Part shown: positions 8,288-16,008 of the stretch, piece after piece | How the letters are laid out: every line of letters begins with the position of its first letter | How positions within the stretch are numbered: the first letter of the stretch is position 1 | Assembly (NCBI GenBank): GCA_009843915.1 | Contig: VYCM01000108.1 | Location: forward strand, 1 to 40,949 | Length of the DNA stretch: 40,949 nucleotides | Reading direction: 5' to 3' | DNA from: Acidimicrobiaceae bacterium | GTDB lineage: Bacteria; Actinomycetota; Acidimicrobiia; Acidimicrobiales; Aldehydirespiratoraceae | The notes under the pieces: generated by a model | Told to the model about the DNA's origin: nothing | Seen by the model: only the letters and a program-made list of their open reading frames with translations | The model's database searches: none | Translations under genes and position numbers: made by a program

Positions 8288-8881
8288 GTGCCCCGCGTAA
8301 CTGAGGCGACCAGATCCGAACATCGGCGCAAGCTGCTGGAGGCCGCCACCGCCGAGTTCGCAGCCAAGGGCTTCGACGGAGCCCGGGTCGACGACATCTC
8401 CCTGGCCGCGGGACTGGGCAAGGGCACCATCTACAACTACTTCGAATCGAAGCACGAGGTCTTCCGCGAGGCTGTGGCGGCCTGGTTCGCCCGCATCGTC
8501 GAGAACCTCGAACCGCTCCCGGCCGATGCGCCCGTCCGCGAGCAATTGCTGGCGATAGTGCGAACGGACCTGAAGGTGTCAGCCCAGATCGAGGAGTTCG
8601 CCCGGGTCATGTACCGGGAGACCCTCAGGCCGGACCGTGACGAGGTGGCGGCCCTCCTGCCGGCCGTCGACCCGTCCGACCAGGCGCTCGAGGTCGTCAT
8701 CGCGAGGGGCCAGGAGACGGGCGAAATCCGTGCCGACCGGCCGGCCTCCGAGTTCACCCGCGTCCTGCGCAGCCTGGTCAGCGGCCTGATCTTCGAGCGT
8801 TGGATGCCCGAGTCCACCCTCAGGCTGGACGACATTCCCGAACTGGCCGTCGACCTCTTCTTGCAGGGTGTAGGGACCTAG
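8288..8881 (+). CDS. TetR/AcrR-family transcriptional regulator (197 aa)
   Basis: An all-helical ligand-responsive repressor. The N-terminal DNA-binding domain (about residues 10-56) shows the TetR hallmark: helix, turn, then VDDISLAAGLGKGTIYNYF and ESKHEVF. The C-terminal part (60-197) is the variable ligand pocket and dimer interface and has no recognisable ligand signature. The start is a GTG at 8288 fed by a near-consensus promoter without leader. The protein is divergent from an F420-type oxidoreductase and 50 bp upstream of an SDR, the usual position of a local regulator. Inverted repeats of the size bound by TetR dimers stand in its own promoter and in two other promoters of this window, so I infer it governs these units. 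The inducer is unknown; a CoA thioester or pathway substrate is possible. Confidence 0.95.
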   Translation: MPRVTEATRSEHRRKLLEAATAEFAAKGFDGARVDDISLAAGLGKGTIYNYFESKHEVFREAVAAWFARIVENLEPLPADAPVREQLLAIVRTDLKVSAQIEEFARVMYRETLRPDRDEVAALLPAVDPSDQALEVVIARGQETGEIRADRPASEFTRVLRSLVSGLIFERWMPESTLRLDDIPELAVDLFLQGVGT

Positions 8882-8931
8882 TGCAGCCGGCGTCCAACTC
8901 CAGTCCCGATCGCGCAGAAAGCAGGGATGCA

Positions 8932-9702
8932 ATGTTCTCAGTCACAGACAAGGTGGTGCTGGTCACCGGCGGCGGCAGCGGGATAGGTCTGGCCACCGTG
9001 AAGCGCCTGCTGGCCGCGGGGGCCTCCGTCGCCTTCTGCAACCGCTCGGACCACTCCGAGCTGGCCGACCGGTTAGGGGCCACCTTCATCCGGGCTGACG
9101 TGAGCGACGAGGAGCAGGTCCGGGCCCTCATGAGCCAGGTAAGCGACCGGCTGGGATCCATCGACGTCCTGGTCAACAACGCCGGCGTCTGGGACTTCGA
9201 CTGCCCTATCACCACCGGAGACACCGGAGCCTTCCGGCGTGACCATGAGGTCAACGTGATGGGCACGGTCTACTGCATCAAGCACGGCGCGCCGGCCATG
9301 AAGGACGGCGGGGTGATCATCAACGTCTCCTCCCTGGCGGCCCACATCTCGCTGCCCGAGTACGGCCCCTACAGCGCATCCAAGGCGGCGGTGGACGCCG
9401 TCACCCGCAGCGCGGCCATCGAACTCGGCGACCGCGGCATCCGGGTGGTGGCCATCGCGCCGGGCACGGTGGCCACTGAGAGCCTGGCGGACGAGACCGA
9501 CTCGGAGGCCGAGGTGGCCGCCTTCAACCGGCTTACCCCCCTACGGCGGGTCTGCGAGATGGACGAGGTGGCCGCCACGATCCACTTCCTGGCCTCCGAC
9601 GACTGCCGCTACATCAGCGGCAGCTCGCTGCTGCTCGACGGCGGAATGTTGGCGGGCCTCTCGGTCGGCCTGTGCGAGATGCTGATTTCGGCCGGCGAGT
9701 GA
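8932..9702 (+). CDS. Short-chain dehydrogenase/reductase (256 aa)
   Basis: A classical SDR: TGGGSGIG at 12-19, VNNAG at 81-85, catalytic S134, Y147 (YSASK) and K151, and a C-terminal LLLDGGMLAGL end typical of the family. After beta-2 the sequence reads FCNRSD, with no acidic residue at the usual NAD-selecting place and an Arg instead, which leans to NADP(H); this is tentative. The ATG at 8932 is chosen because it opens the conserved beta-1 strand; the frame is open upstream into the TetR gene but has no better start. It follows TetR by 50 bp and its stop overlaps the next frame, so it belongs to an operon with the lipoyl-E1 protein. It probably makes or consumes a keto acid, aldehyde or alcohol for that complex. 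Confidence 0.92.
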   Translation: MFSVTDKVVLVTGGGSGIGLATVKRLLAAGASVAFCNRSDHSELADRLGATFIRADVSDEEQVRALMSQVSDRLGSIDVLVNNAGVWDFDCPITTGDTGAFRRDHEVNVMGTVYCIKHGAPAMKDGGVIINVSSLAAHISLPEYGPYSASKAAVDAVTRSAAIELGDRGIRVVAIAPGTVATESLADETDSEAEVAAFNRLTPLRRVCEMDEVAATIHFLASDDCRYISGSSLLLDGGMLAGLSVGLCEMLISAGE

Positions 9703-9707
9703 CCCCC

Positions 9708-11273
9708 ATGAGCGAAGAGGTACTCATGCCCAAGGTCGGCATGTCGACCAGCGAGATCGTCCTCAACGAGTGGCTCGTCTCATCGGGCGACGAGGTCGTC
9801 GAGGACCAGGTCATCGCCACCGTCGAGAGCGAGAAGACGGTGGTCGAGGTCGAGGCCGTCTGCGACGGTTTCATCGACATCCGGCTCGACGAGGGCGAGG
9901 AGGCGAGACCGGGCGAGCTGATCGCCGTGATCGGCGAGAGCGCGGAGGCGGCCAGAGACGCCCGCGGCCCGGCGCCAGCGCGGGCGCCTGCGACCGTGAG
10001 CACCGTCGTCGCCGCTGAGCCGGTCGTCGTGTCCGATGACAGGGTCGTGATGCTCGACGGCGCGCCGCGGGTCGTCGCCACCCCCGCGGCCCAGAGACTC
10101 GCAGAGCAACACGGCCTCGATCTGTCGACTGTGGACGCGACCGGCCCGAGGGGACGCGTCACGAAGGCCGACGTCGAACGCGCGGTAGCAGGCGCGGCGG
10201 CAGACCCCGCCCCTGTCCCGGACTCGCTCCCAACCGCCGACGAAGCGCCCGAGCCCGTGAGCCGACCGGAGTCCCGACCGCGCCAAGAACGCCCGCCCGC
10301 CGGCAACGACCCCGATCTGCAGAGGGCCCTCCATCGCGAGATGCTGCGGGCCCGCGCCCTGGACGAGGGTCACATGCGCTTCATAAGGCGGGGACGGTGC
10401 GAGAGCATGTCCCACCCCGCCACCGGCCAGGAGGCGATCTCGGCCGGCATCACGGCGGCGCTCGAGCCCGAAGACATCCTCTACCCGACATTCCGGGGGT
10501 TCGGCGACTACCTCGGCAGGGGCACCGACATGAACGCCCTCGTGGCAGAACTGATGGGGCGGCAAACGGGCATCAACCGCGGCGTCGGCGGCATACATCT
10601 CGGCGACCGGGAGCACAACACTCACGGGGTGTCGGGCGTTCTGGGCGCCAACCTGACCATGGCAGCCGGATCGGCCCAGGCGGTCAAGATGCGCGGCGAG
10701 GCTCGGGTGGTGATGGTCCATGTGGGCGAGGGCGCCTTCAACACCCCGGACTCCCACGCCATGATGAACATGGCCGCCATCTGGAGCCTCCCGCTGGTGA
10801 TCATCGTGGCCAACAACCAGGTCGTGGAGTTCAGCTACCACGATGTCCACTTCCCCCCGGACGCCGAGGGCGTCGGGAGCCGGGCCGGCTACTACGGGAT
10901 CCCCAACGAGTGCGTCGACGGCAACGACGTGGAGCTCGTCTACGGCGAGGCCCTCGAAGCCGTCGAGGCGGCCCGCAGCGGCAACGGACCGGTGTTGCTG
11001 GAGTTGGTCACCTGCCGCATCGCCGGCCACTTCGACGCCGACCCCCTCACCTACATCGACGACGGCCTGGTCGAGGAGTGGAAGGGCAGGGATCCGATCA
11101 GCCGCTACGAGGCGATCCTGATCCAGCGGGGAACGATGGACGCCGGCGCGGTCGAGGCGGCCCGAGCCGCGGCCCGTGAAGAGGTCGACACCGCCTTCAA
11201 GCGGGCCCTGGAGGACGAGCTGCCCAGCGCTGGCTACGTGTTCGAGAACCTGGCCGAGACCGGGGTGCTGTGA
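9708..11273 (+). CDS. Fusion: lipoyl domain + peripheral subunit-binding domain + 2-oxoacid dehydrogenase E1 alpha (521 aa)
   Basis: Three parts normally split between two proteins lie in one chain. Residues 2-78 are a biotinyl/lipoyl domain, with K43 in ESEKTVVEVEA as the lipoylation site. After an Ala/Pro linker, residues about 121-160 (ATPAAQRLAEQHGLDLS, then TGPRGRVTKADV) form the small E1/E3-binding domain of E2 proteins. A second Pro-rich linker (161-200) leads to a full E1-alpha domain (201-521) with the thiamine-diphosphate loop GEG at 340-342 to N369/N370, and H441 in the loop that carries phosphorylation sites in mammalian enzymes. No E2 transacylase domain is present. The complex would decarboxylate a 2-oxoacid and reductively acylate its own lipoyl arm. 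Possible starts: GTG 9699 (overlapping the SDR stop), ATG 9708, or ATG 9726 behind AAGAGG; all keep the domains. The stop overlaps E1 beta. Confidence 0.92.
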   Translation: MSEEVLMPKVGMSTSEIVLNEWLVSSGDEVVEDQVIATVESEKTVVEVEAVCDGFIDIRLDEGEEARPGELIAVIGESAEAARDARGPAPARAPATVSTVVAAEPVVVSDDRVVMLDGAPRVVATPAAQRLAEQHGLDLSTVDATGPRGRVTKADVERAVAGAAADPAPVPDSLPTADEAPEPVSRPESRPRQERPPAGNDPDLQRALHREMLRARALDEGHMRFIRRGRCESMSHPATGQEAISAGITAALEPEDILYPTFRGFGDYLGRGTDMNALVAELMGRQTGINRGVGGIHLGDREHNTHGVSGVLGANLTMAAGSAQAVKMRGEARVVMVHVGEGAFNTPDSHAMMNMAAIWSLPLVIIVANNQVVEFSYHDVHFPPDAEGVGSRAGYYGIPNECVDGNDVELVYGEALEAVEAARSGNGPVLLELVTCRIAGHFDADPLTYIDDGLVEEWKGRDPISRYEAILIQRGTMDAGAVEAARAAAREEVDTAFKRALEDELPSAGYVFENLAETGVL

Positions 11274-12253
11274 GCATGGCGGTGGTGAAGTACATGGACG
11301 CCCTGACGGACGCGCTGCGCGAGGAGATGCAGCGCGACGACCGCGTCTTCCTGCTCGGCGAGGACATCAGGGTCTCCAACCTCGGCATCACCGCCGGCCT
11401 GGCCGAGGAGTTCGGCACCGAGCGGGTTGTCGACACCCCCATCCACGAGAACGCGCTAGTCGGTGTGGCCATGGGTGCGGCGCTCGAGGGCATGAGGCCC
11501 GTCGTCGAGATCATGTTCTCGGACTTCGCGCTGCTGGCCGCCGACCAGATCGTGAACCAGGTGGCCCAGTGGCGGTACATGACCCAGGGCCAGTACGAGG
11601 TGCCGCTGGTGATCCGCATGCCCACCGGCGGAGGCTTCGCCTACGGCCTGCACCACTCTCAGTCCACCGAGACCCACTTCTTCCAGACGCCCGGCCTGCC
11701 CATCGCCATGCCGTCCACCCCGGCCGACGCCAAGGGTCTCCTGAAGACCGCGATCCGCTCGAACGACCCCGTCCTGTTCCTTGAGCACATGCTCCTGTGT
11801 CTCCAGAACGCGGAATCGGATGTACCCGACGGCGACCATCTGGTGCCGTTCGGGGAGGCGGCCGTCCGCCGGGAGGGCAGCGACGTCACCGTGGTCGCCT
11901 TCGGCGCCATGGTGAACCAGGCCCTGATCGCCGCGGAGACGCTGGCAGAGCAGGGGGTCTCCGTCGAGGTCGTCGACCCCCGCACCATCGTCCCGCTCGA
12001 TGCTGAAACGATCTTCGCCTCGGTGGCCAAGACCAACCGGCTGGTGATCATCGAGGAGAGCCGCATACGCGGCGGCCTCGGCGCCGAGCTGGCAGCCCAG
12101 GCCGCAGCCGGCGACAACTTCTTCCTGCTGGACGCCCCCATCGAGCGGGTGGCGGCCCCGAACATTCCCGTGCCGAGCACGTCGCAGTTGGAGCAGGCCT
12201 ACCTCCCCGACGCGGGCAAGCTCATCGAGGCGATCCACCGCACGCTGGCCTGA
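11270..12253 (+). CDS. 2-oxoacid dehydrogenase E1 beta subunit (327 aa)
   Basis: The transketolase-like partner of the E1-alpha domain just upstream, forming the alpha2beta2 thiamine-diphosphate enzyme of pyruvate, branched-chain or acetoin dehydrogenase type. Seen features are LGEDI near the start, the DTPIHENALVGVAMGAAL block that includes the catalytic Glu binding the thiamine pyrimidine, the YGLHHSQSTETHF loop with the His expected at the lipoyl channel, and a C-terminal transketolase domain beginning at about residue 200 with the VDPRTIVPLD and IIEESR motifs. It starts at GTG 11270, overlapping the previous stop as GTGA, or at ATG 11276. Length is standard (320-340 aa). Substrate could be pyruvate, acetoin or a branched 2-oxoacid; sequence alone does not decide. 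A strong hairpin follows its stop. Confidence 0.94.
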   Translation: MSMAVVKYMDALTDALREEMQRDDRVFLLGEDIRVSNLGITAGLAEEFGTERVVDTPIHENALVGVAMGAALEGMRPVVEIMFSDFALLAADQIVNQVAQWRYMTQGQYEVPLVIRMPTGGGFAYGLHHSQSTETHFFQTPGLPIAMPSTPADAKGLLKTAIRSNDPVLFLEHMLLCLQNAESDVPDGDHLVPFGEAAVRREGSDVTVVAFGAMVNQALIAAETLAEQGVSVEVVDPRTIVPLDAETIFASVAKTNRLVIIEESRIRGGLGAELAAQAAAGDNFFLLDAPIERVAAPNIPVPSTSQLEQAYLPDAGKLIEAIHRTLA

Positions 12254-12284
12254 CCGGGGGATTGCCTAGCGGACGATCCCCCGG
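12254..12284. terminator. Hairpin terminator after E1 beta
   Basis: CCGGGGGAT (12254-12262) pairs perfectly with ATCCCCCGG (12276-12284), 9 bp with a 13-nt loop, directly after the E1 beta stop. Genes converge here, so it may stop transcription from both sides. There is no T tract. Confidence 0.6.
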
Positions 12285-12298
12285 AGGCCCGCATGTAC

Positions 12299-12316
12299 CG
12301 AGGGCGTTAGCCCTCG
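12299..12316. terminator. Second hairpin, over the stop codon of the binding-protein gene
   Basis: CGAGGGC (12299-12305), loop GTTA, GCCCTCG (12310-12316) make a perfect 7 bp stem with a tetraloop. The loop contains the stop codon of the minus-strand solute-binding protein. Together with the hairpin at 12254-12284 it isolates the two converging units. Confidence 0.5.
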
Positions 12317-13746
12317 AGCAGGAAGTTCAGCTCGGTGAAGTCGAGCGGGAAGAACCCGTCGGGCGCGGTCAGATCGGTGCCGTCAACCGTCACCATCAGG
12401 GGCGCGGTGTTGCAGGCGCCGATCCAGGGAGCCGGTCCGGGGCACGACACCTCGGGGAAGCCCAGGATCGTGTTGCTGGTGAAGCCGCTGTCGAGCGTGG
12501 CGATCACCGACTCGTCAGTGGCATCGGCACCGCCGGCCGCGATCAGGACCTCGCGGGCGATCATCACGTTGCCGAGGGCCCAGCCGCCGAGCCCGGCGCC
12601 GTGTGCGTCTGCCGAGCCGTAGGTGTCGAAGATGTGGTTGATCACCTCGACATCGGCCCCGCCGTCAATGGTGGGCGCCGACGAGACCATCGGCGCGACC
12701 CAGCCGTCGAGGTCGCCCGTGGCGAGCACGTCGACCTGCATGCACGAGTCCAGGGTCAGGATGGGGCCGTCGTAGCCGATCAACTTGGCCGCGTTGGCCG
12801 CGGCCTGGCACTGGGCTCCATCGGCGAGAACGAACATCCACACGTCGTTGGACATGTCGGCCGCAGAGATCGGGCCGGTGAGGTCAGGCTCGAACCCGAC
12901 CGGGATGTGCTGGTTCATATCGATGCCGTTGTCGGCCGCGATGGCCTGGAACGCGGGCACGAACACCTCGACGCTGGGGTCGTCGTACAGGAACAGGGTC
13001 GCGCTGGTCGCCCCGCCAGCGGCTGAGTACACGAACAACACCTGGGACAGGCCGGGTATGCCGGGCTCGAAGGTGTACACGCCGGGGGTGAGGTACTCCC
13101 CGAAGTCGTTGCCGAGAGGCATCGACGCCAGGCCGGCTTCGGCCATGACCGCACCCGAGGCCCCGGTGTTGGTGCCGATGCCGCCGTTCACCACGATGTG
13201 AATGTCGTCGTCGTTGACGAACCGCTGGGCGCAGGCCAGGTGGCTCTCGGGCCCGTCGCCGGCGCCGCAGATGTCGATCTCCACCGGGTGCCCGTCGATG
13301 CCGCCGAGCTCGGCATTGAAGTACGCCACCACGGCTTCGGCCGCGGCCCGCATCTCCGGGAAGGCGATGAGCTCCTCCTCCTGGGCGATCATGCCGATCT
13401 TCACCGCTGGAAGCGAGTCATCGGCAGCCCCGCCGGCCATGTCGTCGGCCACCGCTTTATCAGCCATATCATCGGCCACCGCTTCATCAGCCATGTCATC
13501 GGCCACCGGCTCATCAGCCATGTCATCGGCCACCGCTTCATCAGCCATGTCATCGGCCACCGGCTCATCAGCCATGTCATCGGCATCGTCGGCGGGGGCC
13601 TCGGCCGGCTCGGCCGGTGCTGCTTCGGCCGGCTCGGCGGCCGGCGCCGGCGCTTCGTCCTCGTCATCACCACAGGCGGCCGCGACCAGCGCGAAAACGA
13701 GCGCGACGGCCGACAGGCGGAACATGTTCTTCCTCAGGTGCCTCAT
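12307..13746 (-). CDS. Lipoprotein solute-binding protein of a Liv-type ABC importer (479 aa)
   Basis: A periplasmic-binding-protein type 1 (LivJ/urea/amide-like) receptor tethered to the membrane. Residues 1-24 are a lipoprotein signal (basic MRHLRKNMFRL, hydrophobic core, VAAAC) with lipid-anchored C25. Residues 26-112 are an acidic Ala/Pro/Asp linker holding five 9-residue repeats (ADDMADEPV/A type). The ligand domain begins at VKIG near residue 115. The ATG at 13746 has a GAGGAG site 10 nt upstream; an in-frame start at 13779 would spoil the signal peptide. It is a full-length paralogue of the binding protein at 29247-30617, with matching cysteines and the shared stretches GFEPDLTGP, ADGAQC and ELNFLL near the end. 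No permease lies beside it, so it probably feeds the LivHM-LivG-LivF importer encoded at 25518-29159. The gene diverges from the Rieske operon. Confidence 0.93.
   Translation of the reverse strand: MRHLRKNMFRLSAVALVFALVAAACGDDEDEAPAPAAEPAEAAPAEPAEAPADDADDMADEPVADDMADEAVADDMADEPVADDMADEAVADDMADKAVADDMAGGAADDSLPAVKIGMIAQEEELIAFPEMRAAAEAVVAYFNAELGGIDGHPVEIDICGAGDGPESHLACAQRFVNDDDIHIVVNGGIGTNTGASGAVMAEAGLASMPLGNDFGEYLTPGVYTFEPGIPGLSQVLFVYSAAGGATSATLFLYDDPSVEVFVPAFQAIAADNGIDMNQHIPVGFEPDLTGPISAADMSNDVWMFVLADGAQCQAAANAAKLIGYDGPILTLDSCMQVDVLATGDLDGWVAPMVSSAPTIDGGADVEVINHIFDTYGSADAHGAGLGGWALGNVMIAREVLIAAGGADATDESVIATLDSGFTSNTILGFPEVSCPGPAPWIGACNTAPLMVTVDGTDLTAPDGFFPLDFTELNFLLEG
13447..13581 (-). repeat. 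Five tandem 27-bp repeats inside the binding-protein linker
   Basis: Units begin at 13447, 13474, 13501, 13528 and 13555. Each encodes nine residues (reading ADDMADE then P or A then V). Units 2 and 4 are identical, as are 3 and 5, which differ at the P/A codon; unit 1 carries two further changes. The pattern is that of recent slippage or duplication of a 54-bp double unit. Confidence 0.9.
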
Positions 13747-13826
13747 TTGTCTGGTTCTCCTCGCCCACCGGTCGGGCATCCGGTGCCCGGCCCCGCGAGC
13801 TGTCGGTTCTCCCCGCTGCCCATCGC

Positions 13827-13857
13827 TTGACAGTGATGAGCCTCGGGTGGCTAATAT
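13827..13857 (+). promoter_or_regulatory. Promoter of the Rieske-creatininase operon
   Basis: A perfect TTGACA at 13827-13832 is followed by GCTAAT at 13850-13855 (17 bp spacer) or TAATAT at 13852-13857 (19 bp spacer). The start of transcription would fall near 13862, leaving a leader of about 33 nt with GGGAGG at 13885-13890 before the GTG at 13895. Confidence 0.6.
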
Positions 13858-13875
13858 GGGTCAAGACCCACATTA
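13852..13875. promoter_or_regulatory. Operator 2: TGGGT-N4-ACCCA inverted repeat
   Basis: Arms TAATATGGGT (13852-13861) and ACCCACATTA (13866-13875) match at 9 of 10 positions around a 4 bp centre (CAAG). The site covers the -10 box and the expected transcription start of the Rieske operon, so a bound protein would repress it. Its core equals that of operators 1 and 3. It may also act on the divergent solute-binding protein gene. Confidence 0.72.
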
Positions 13876-13894
13876 ACATCAATCGGGAGGAAGA

Positions 13895-15163
13895 GTGAGG
13901 TCGGAGAGAATCAACGCACTGATCGAGCAGTACCGCCCCGGATACGGGTTGCCCGCCGGCTTTTATACCTCTCCGGACGTGTGGGCAGCGGACCTTGGAG
14001 TCCTGTCACCCTTGTGGTACCTGGTAGGGCACACCTCGCAGATCCCCGAACCCGGCGACACCAAGATCGTGTCGCTGTTCGGCGAGTCGGTGATCGTCGT
14101 TCGGGGCAGCGACGGGGTCGTCCGGGCCTTCTACAACGTGTGCAGCCACCGGGCCGCCCGCATCTGCGACGAGAGCGCCAAGGGCCTGCGCCAGTTCACC
14201 TGCCCCTACCACAACTGGAGCTACAGCCTGGAGGGCCAAATCAAGTCACGCCGCCTCGAAGTGGTCTTCGACGAGACTTTCGACCCGGACGCACACAATC
14301 TCCGTCCTTGCCACCTACGCGTCCTTGAAGGCCTCCTCTTCCTGTCAATTTCGGACACGCCTACCGACTTCGACGAGGCCTACCAGCCCTTCGAGGAGCT
14401 CTTCCGGTTCTACGGGATGGCCAACGCCAAGGTGGCCCGGATCCACGGCTTCCCGGTAGTCGCCAACTGGAAGACCCTCGTCGAGAACACCATCGACCCG
14501 TATCACGTGCCCGTCGTCCACCCCAACTTCACCAAGACCCGCACTCCGGCCTACTGGCAGGCGGCCGCCTCCACCCGAACGGCAGAGGTGATCGCGGCTG
14601 CGACCCAGGCAGAGCAGGAGATGAAGGAATGGGAAGCCGCCCTGACCCAACTCCCCGATGTGACCGGAGTGGTCGTCCAGGACGGCCGGCACGACGAGCA
14701 GTTCCGCTGGCTGGTGCGCGGACCGCTTACCCCCGGCTACCAGTCCGAGACGATCGGCGGCAAGCGGGTTGCCCCGCTTATGGGCCGATTCACCGAGTCC
14801 GACGAGGCGTCGGTGTTCTCCAACTTCAACCCGCTCGACTCGCTGTTCATGTCGGCCGACCACGCCACCATCTTCAACATCAGGCCCCTGGCTCACGACC
14901 GGATCTACTGGGAGACGATGTGGCTGGTCGACAAGGACGCCGAGGAGGGGCGGGACTACGACACCGAAGAGGTGTGCGAGTTCTACACCGAGGTGAATGC
15001 CGAGGACTTCCCGATCTGGGAGCGGACCTACCAGGGCGCAACCTCGCGCGCCTACCGCCCCGGTCGCCTCGCACCCCAGGAGAGCTTCATCGGAGACTTC
15101 CAGCAGTGGTACGTCCGTCGACTCCGCGAGCAAGTGGACGCGCCCGAGCCGGTGTCGGTGTAA
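13895..15163 (+). CDS. Rieske non-heme iron oxygenase, alpha subunit (422 aa)
   Basis: A second terminal oxygenase, distinct from the one at 92-1219. The Rieske domain has C83-x-H85 and C103-x2-H106. The catalytic site has D201-P-Y-H204-x4-H209, the same spacing as the bridging Asp and two His ligands of naphthalene dioxygenase. The long C-terminal domain (420 aa total) fits the ring-hydroxylating/demethylating alpha-subunit family. The GTG start lies behind GGGAGG. It is the first gene of an eight-gene operon and has a strong promoter covered by the shared operator. Neither a beta subunit nor a reductase is encoded in the operon, so it is probably an alpha3-type oxygenase served by a donor from elsewhere. 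Substrate unknown; an N-methyl or heterocyclic compound would fit the amidohydrolase downstream. Confidence 0.94.
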   Translation: MRSERINALIEQYRPGYGLPAGFYTSPDVWAADLGVLSPLWYLVGHTSQIPEPGDTKIVSLFGESVIVVRGSDGVVRAFYNVCSHRAARICDESAKGLRQFTCPYHNWSYSLEGQIKSRRLEVVFDETFDPDAHNLRPCHLRVLEGLLFLSISDTPTDFDEAYQPFEELFRFYGMANAKVARIHGFPVVANWKTLVENTIDPYHVPVVHPNFTKTRTPAYWQAAASTRTAEVIAAATQAEQEMKEWEAALTQLPDVTGVVVQDGRHDEQFRWLVRGPLTPGYQSETIGGKRVAPLMGRFTESDEASVFSNFNPLDSLFMSADHATIFNIRPLAHDRIYWETMWLVDKDAEEGRDYDTEEVCEFYTEVNAEDFPIWERTYQGATSRAYRPGRLAPQESFIGDFQQWYVRRLREQVDAPEPVSV

Positions 15164-15226
15164 GCGCGCCGGCGCAGCCACACTGGCGGCGGGATCCGCC
15201 GGGAGTCTGACAGAAGGGGAGGACGA

Positions 15227-15976
15227 GTGACCCGAGTCGAGGGCAAGGTCGCCATCGTCACCGGAGCAGGCCGGGGGCTGGGAGCCGAGTCGGCCGGGAC
15301 CCTGGCCCGGCACGGCGCCCGCGTCCTGGTGTGTGACATCAACGCCGAGACATGCCGGGCGGTGGCCGACGAGATCGGGCCCGCGGCTGCGCCCTTCGAA
15401 CTGGACGTGACGGACGAGGATCAGTGGGCCGCTGCAGTCCAGTTCTGCCAGGACACCCTCGGCCCTCCCGGCGTCCTCGTCAACAACGCCGGGATCGCGC
15501 GGTTCTCGCCGCTCGAGAGCACATCGGTGGAGCTGTACGAGCAGACGATGGCGGTCAACGCGACCGGCGTGTTCCTCGGGATGCGGGCCGTGTTCGAGTC
15601 CATGAGGCGCAACGGCGGCGGTTCGATCGTCAATATCTCGTCAGCGAACGGGTTCGTCGCGTCCGACGAGGTCGGCGCCTACGTCACCAGCAAGTTCGCG
15701 GTGCGGGGCCTCACCCGGAGCGCGGCCTTCGAATGGGGCCGCCACGGCATCCGCGTCAACAGCGTCTGCCCCGGCATGATCGACACGGCGATGATGATCG
15801 AGGAGGAGGCGGACTACACCCACAAAATCACCACCCTCGAACGCGTCGGCCAGCCCCACGAGATCGCCAACACCGTCCTGTTCCTCGCGTCGGACCAGTC
15901 GAGCTACGCCACCGGAGCCGACTTCGTGGTCGACGGCGGCGTCATGGCCGGCGTCCGCGTCCGCGAACAAGGGTGA
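15227..15976 (+). CDS. Short-chain dehydrogenase/reductase (249 aa)
   Basis: A classical SDR of the FabG/3-oxoacyl or cyclic-alcohol dehydrogenase type: TGAGRGLG at 12-19, VNNAG at 85-89, catalytic S139, Y152 (YVTSK) and K156, VDGG near the end. D37 after beta-2 favours NAD. GTG start at 15227 with AAGGGGAGG (15214-15222) 4 nt ahead. It follows the Rieske gene by 63 bp and its stop overlaps a possible GTG start of the creatininase-like gene, so it is co-transcribed. It likely dehydrogenates the hydroxylated product of the oxygenase. Confidence 0.93.
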   Translation: MTRVEGKVAIVTGAGRGLGAESAGTLARHGARVLVCDINAETCRAVADEIGPAAAPFELDVTDEDQWAAAVQFCQDTLGPPGVLVNNAGIARFSPLESTSVELYEQTMAVNATGVFLGMRAVFESMRRNGGGSIVNISSANGFVASDEVGAYVTSKFAVRGLTRSAAFEWGRHGIRVNSVCPGMIDTAMMIEEEADYTHKITTLERVGQPHEIANTVLFLASDQSSYATGADFVVDGGVMAGVRVREQG

Positions 15977-16008
15977 CCGGTCGCCCAACCTCCAGGGGCG
16001 CCAGCTCG

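Noticed and set aside
10725-10733. GEG instead of GDG in the thiamine-diphosphate loop of the lipoyl-E1 alpha fusion, as a sign of a dead enzyme
   Set aside because: Branched-chain E1 alpha enzymes, including the human one as I recall, also have GEG there, so the change does not imply loss of activity.
13447-13581. Possible CRISPR array (regular 27-bp repeats)
   Set aside because: Units abut without spacers, keep the reading frame of the binding protein and encode an acidic linker; no cas genes are near.
15184-15201. GGCGG/CCGCC hairpin between Rieske and SDR genes
   Set aside because: Only a 5 bp stem in GC-rich DNA within a clear operon; expected by chance.
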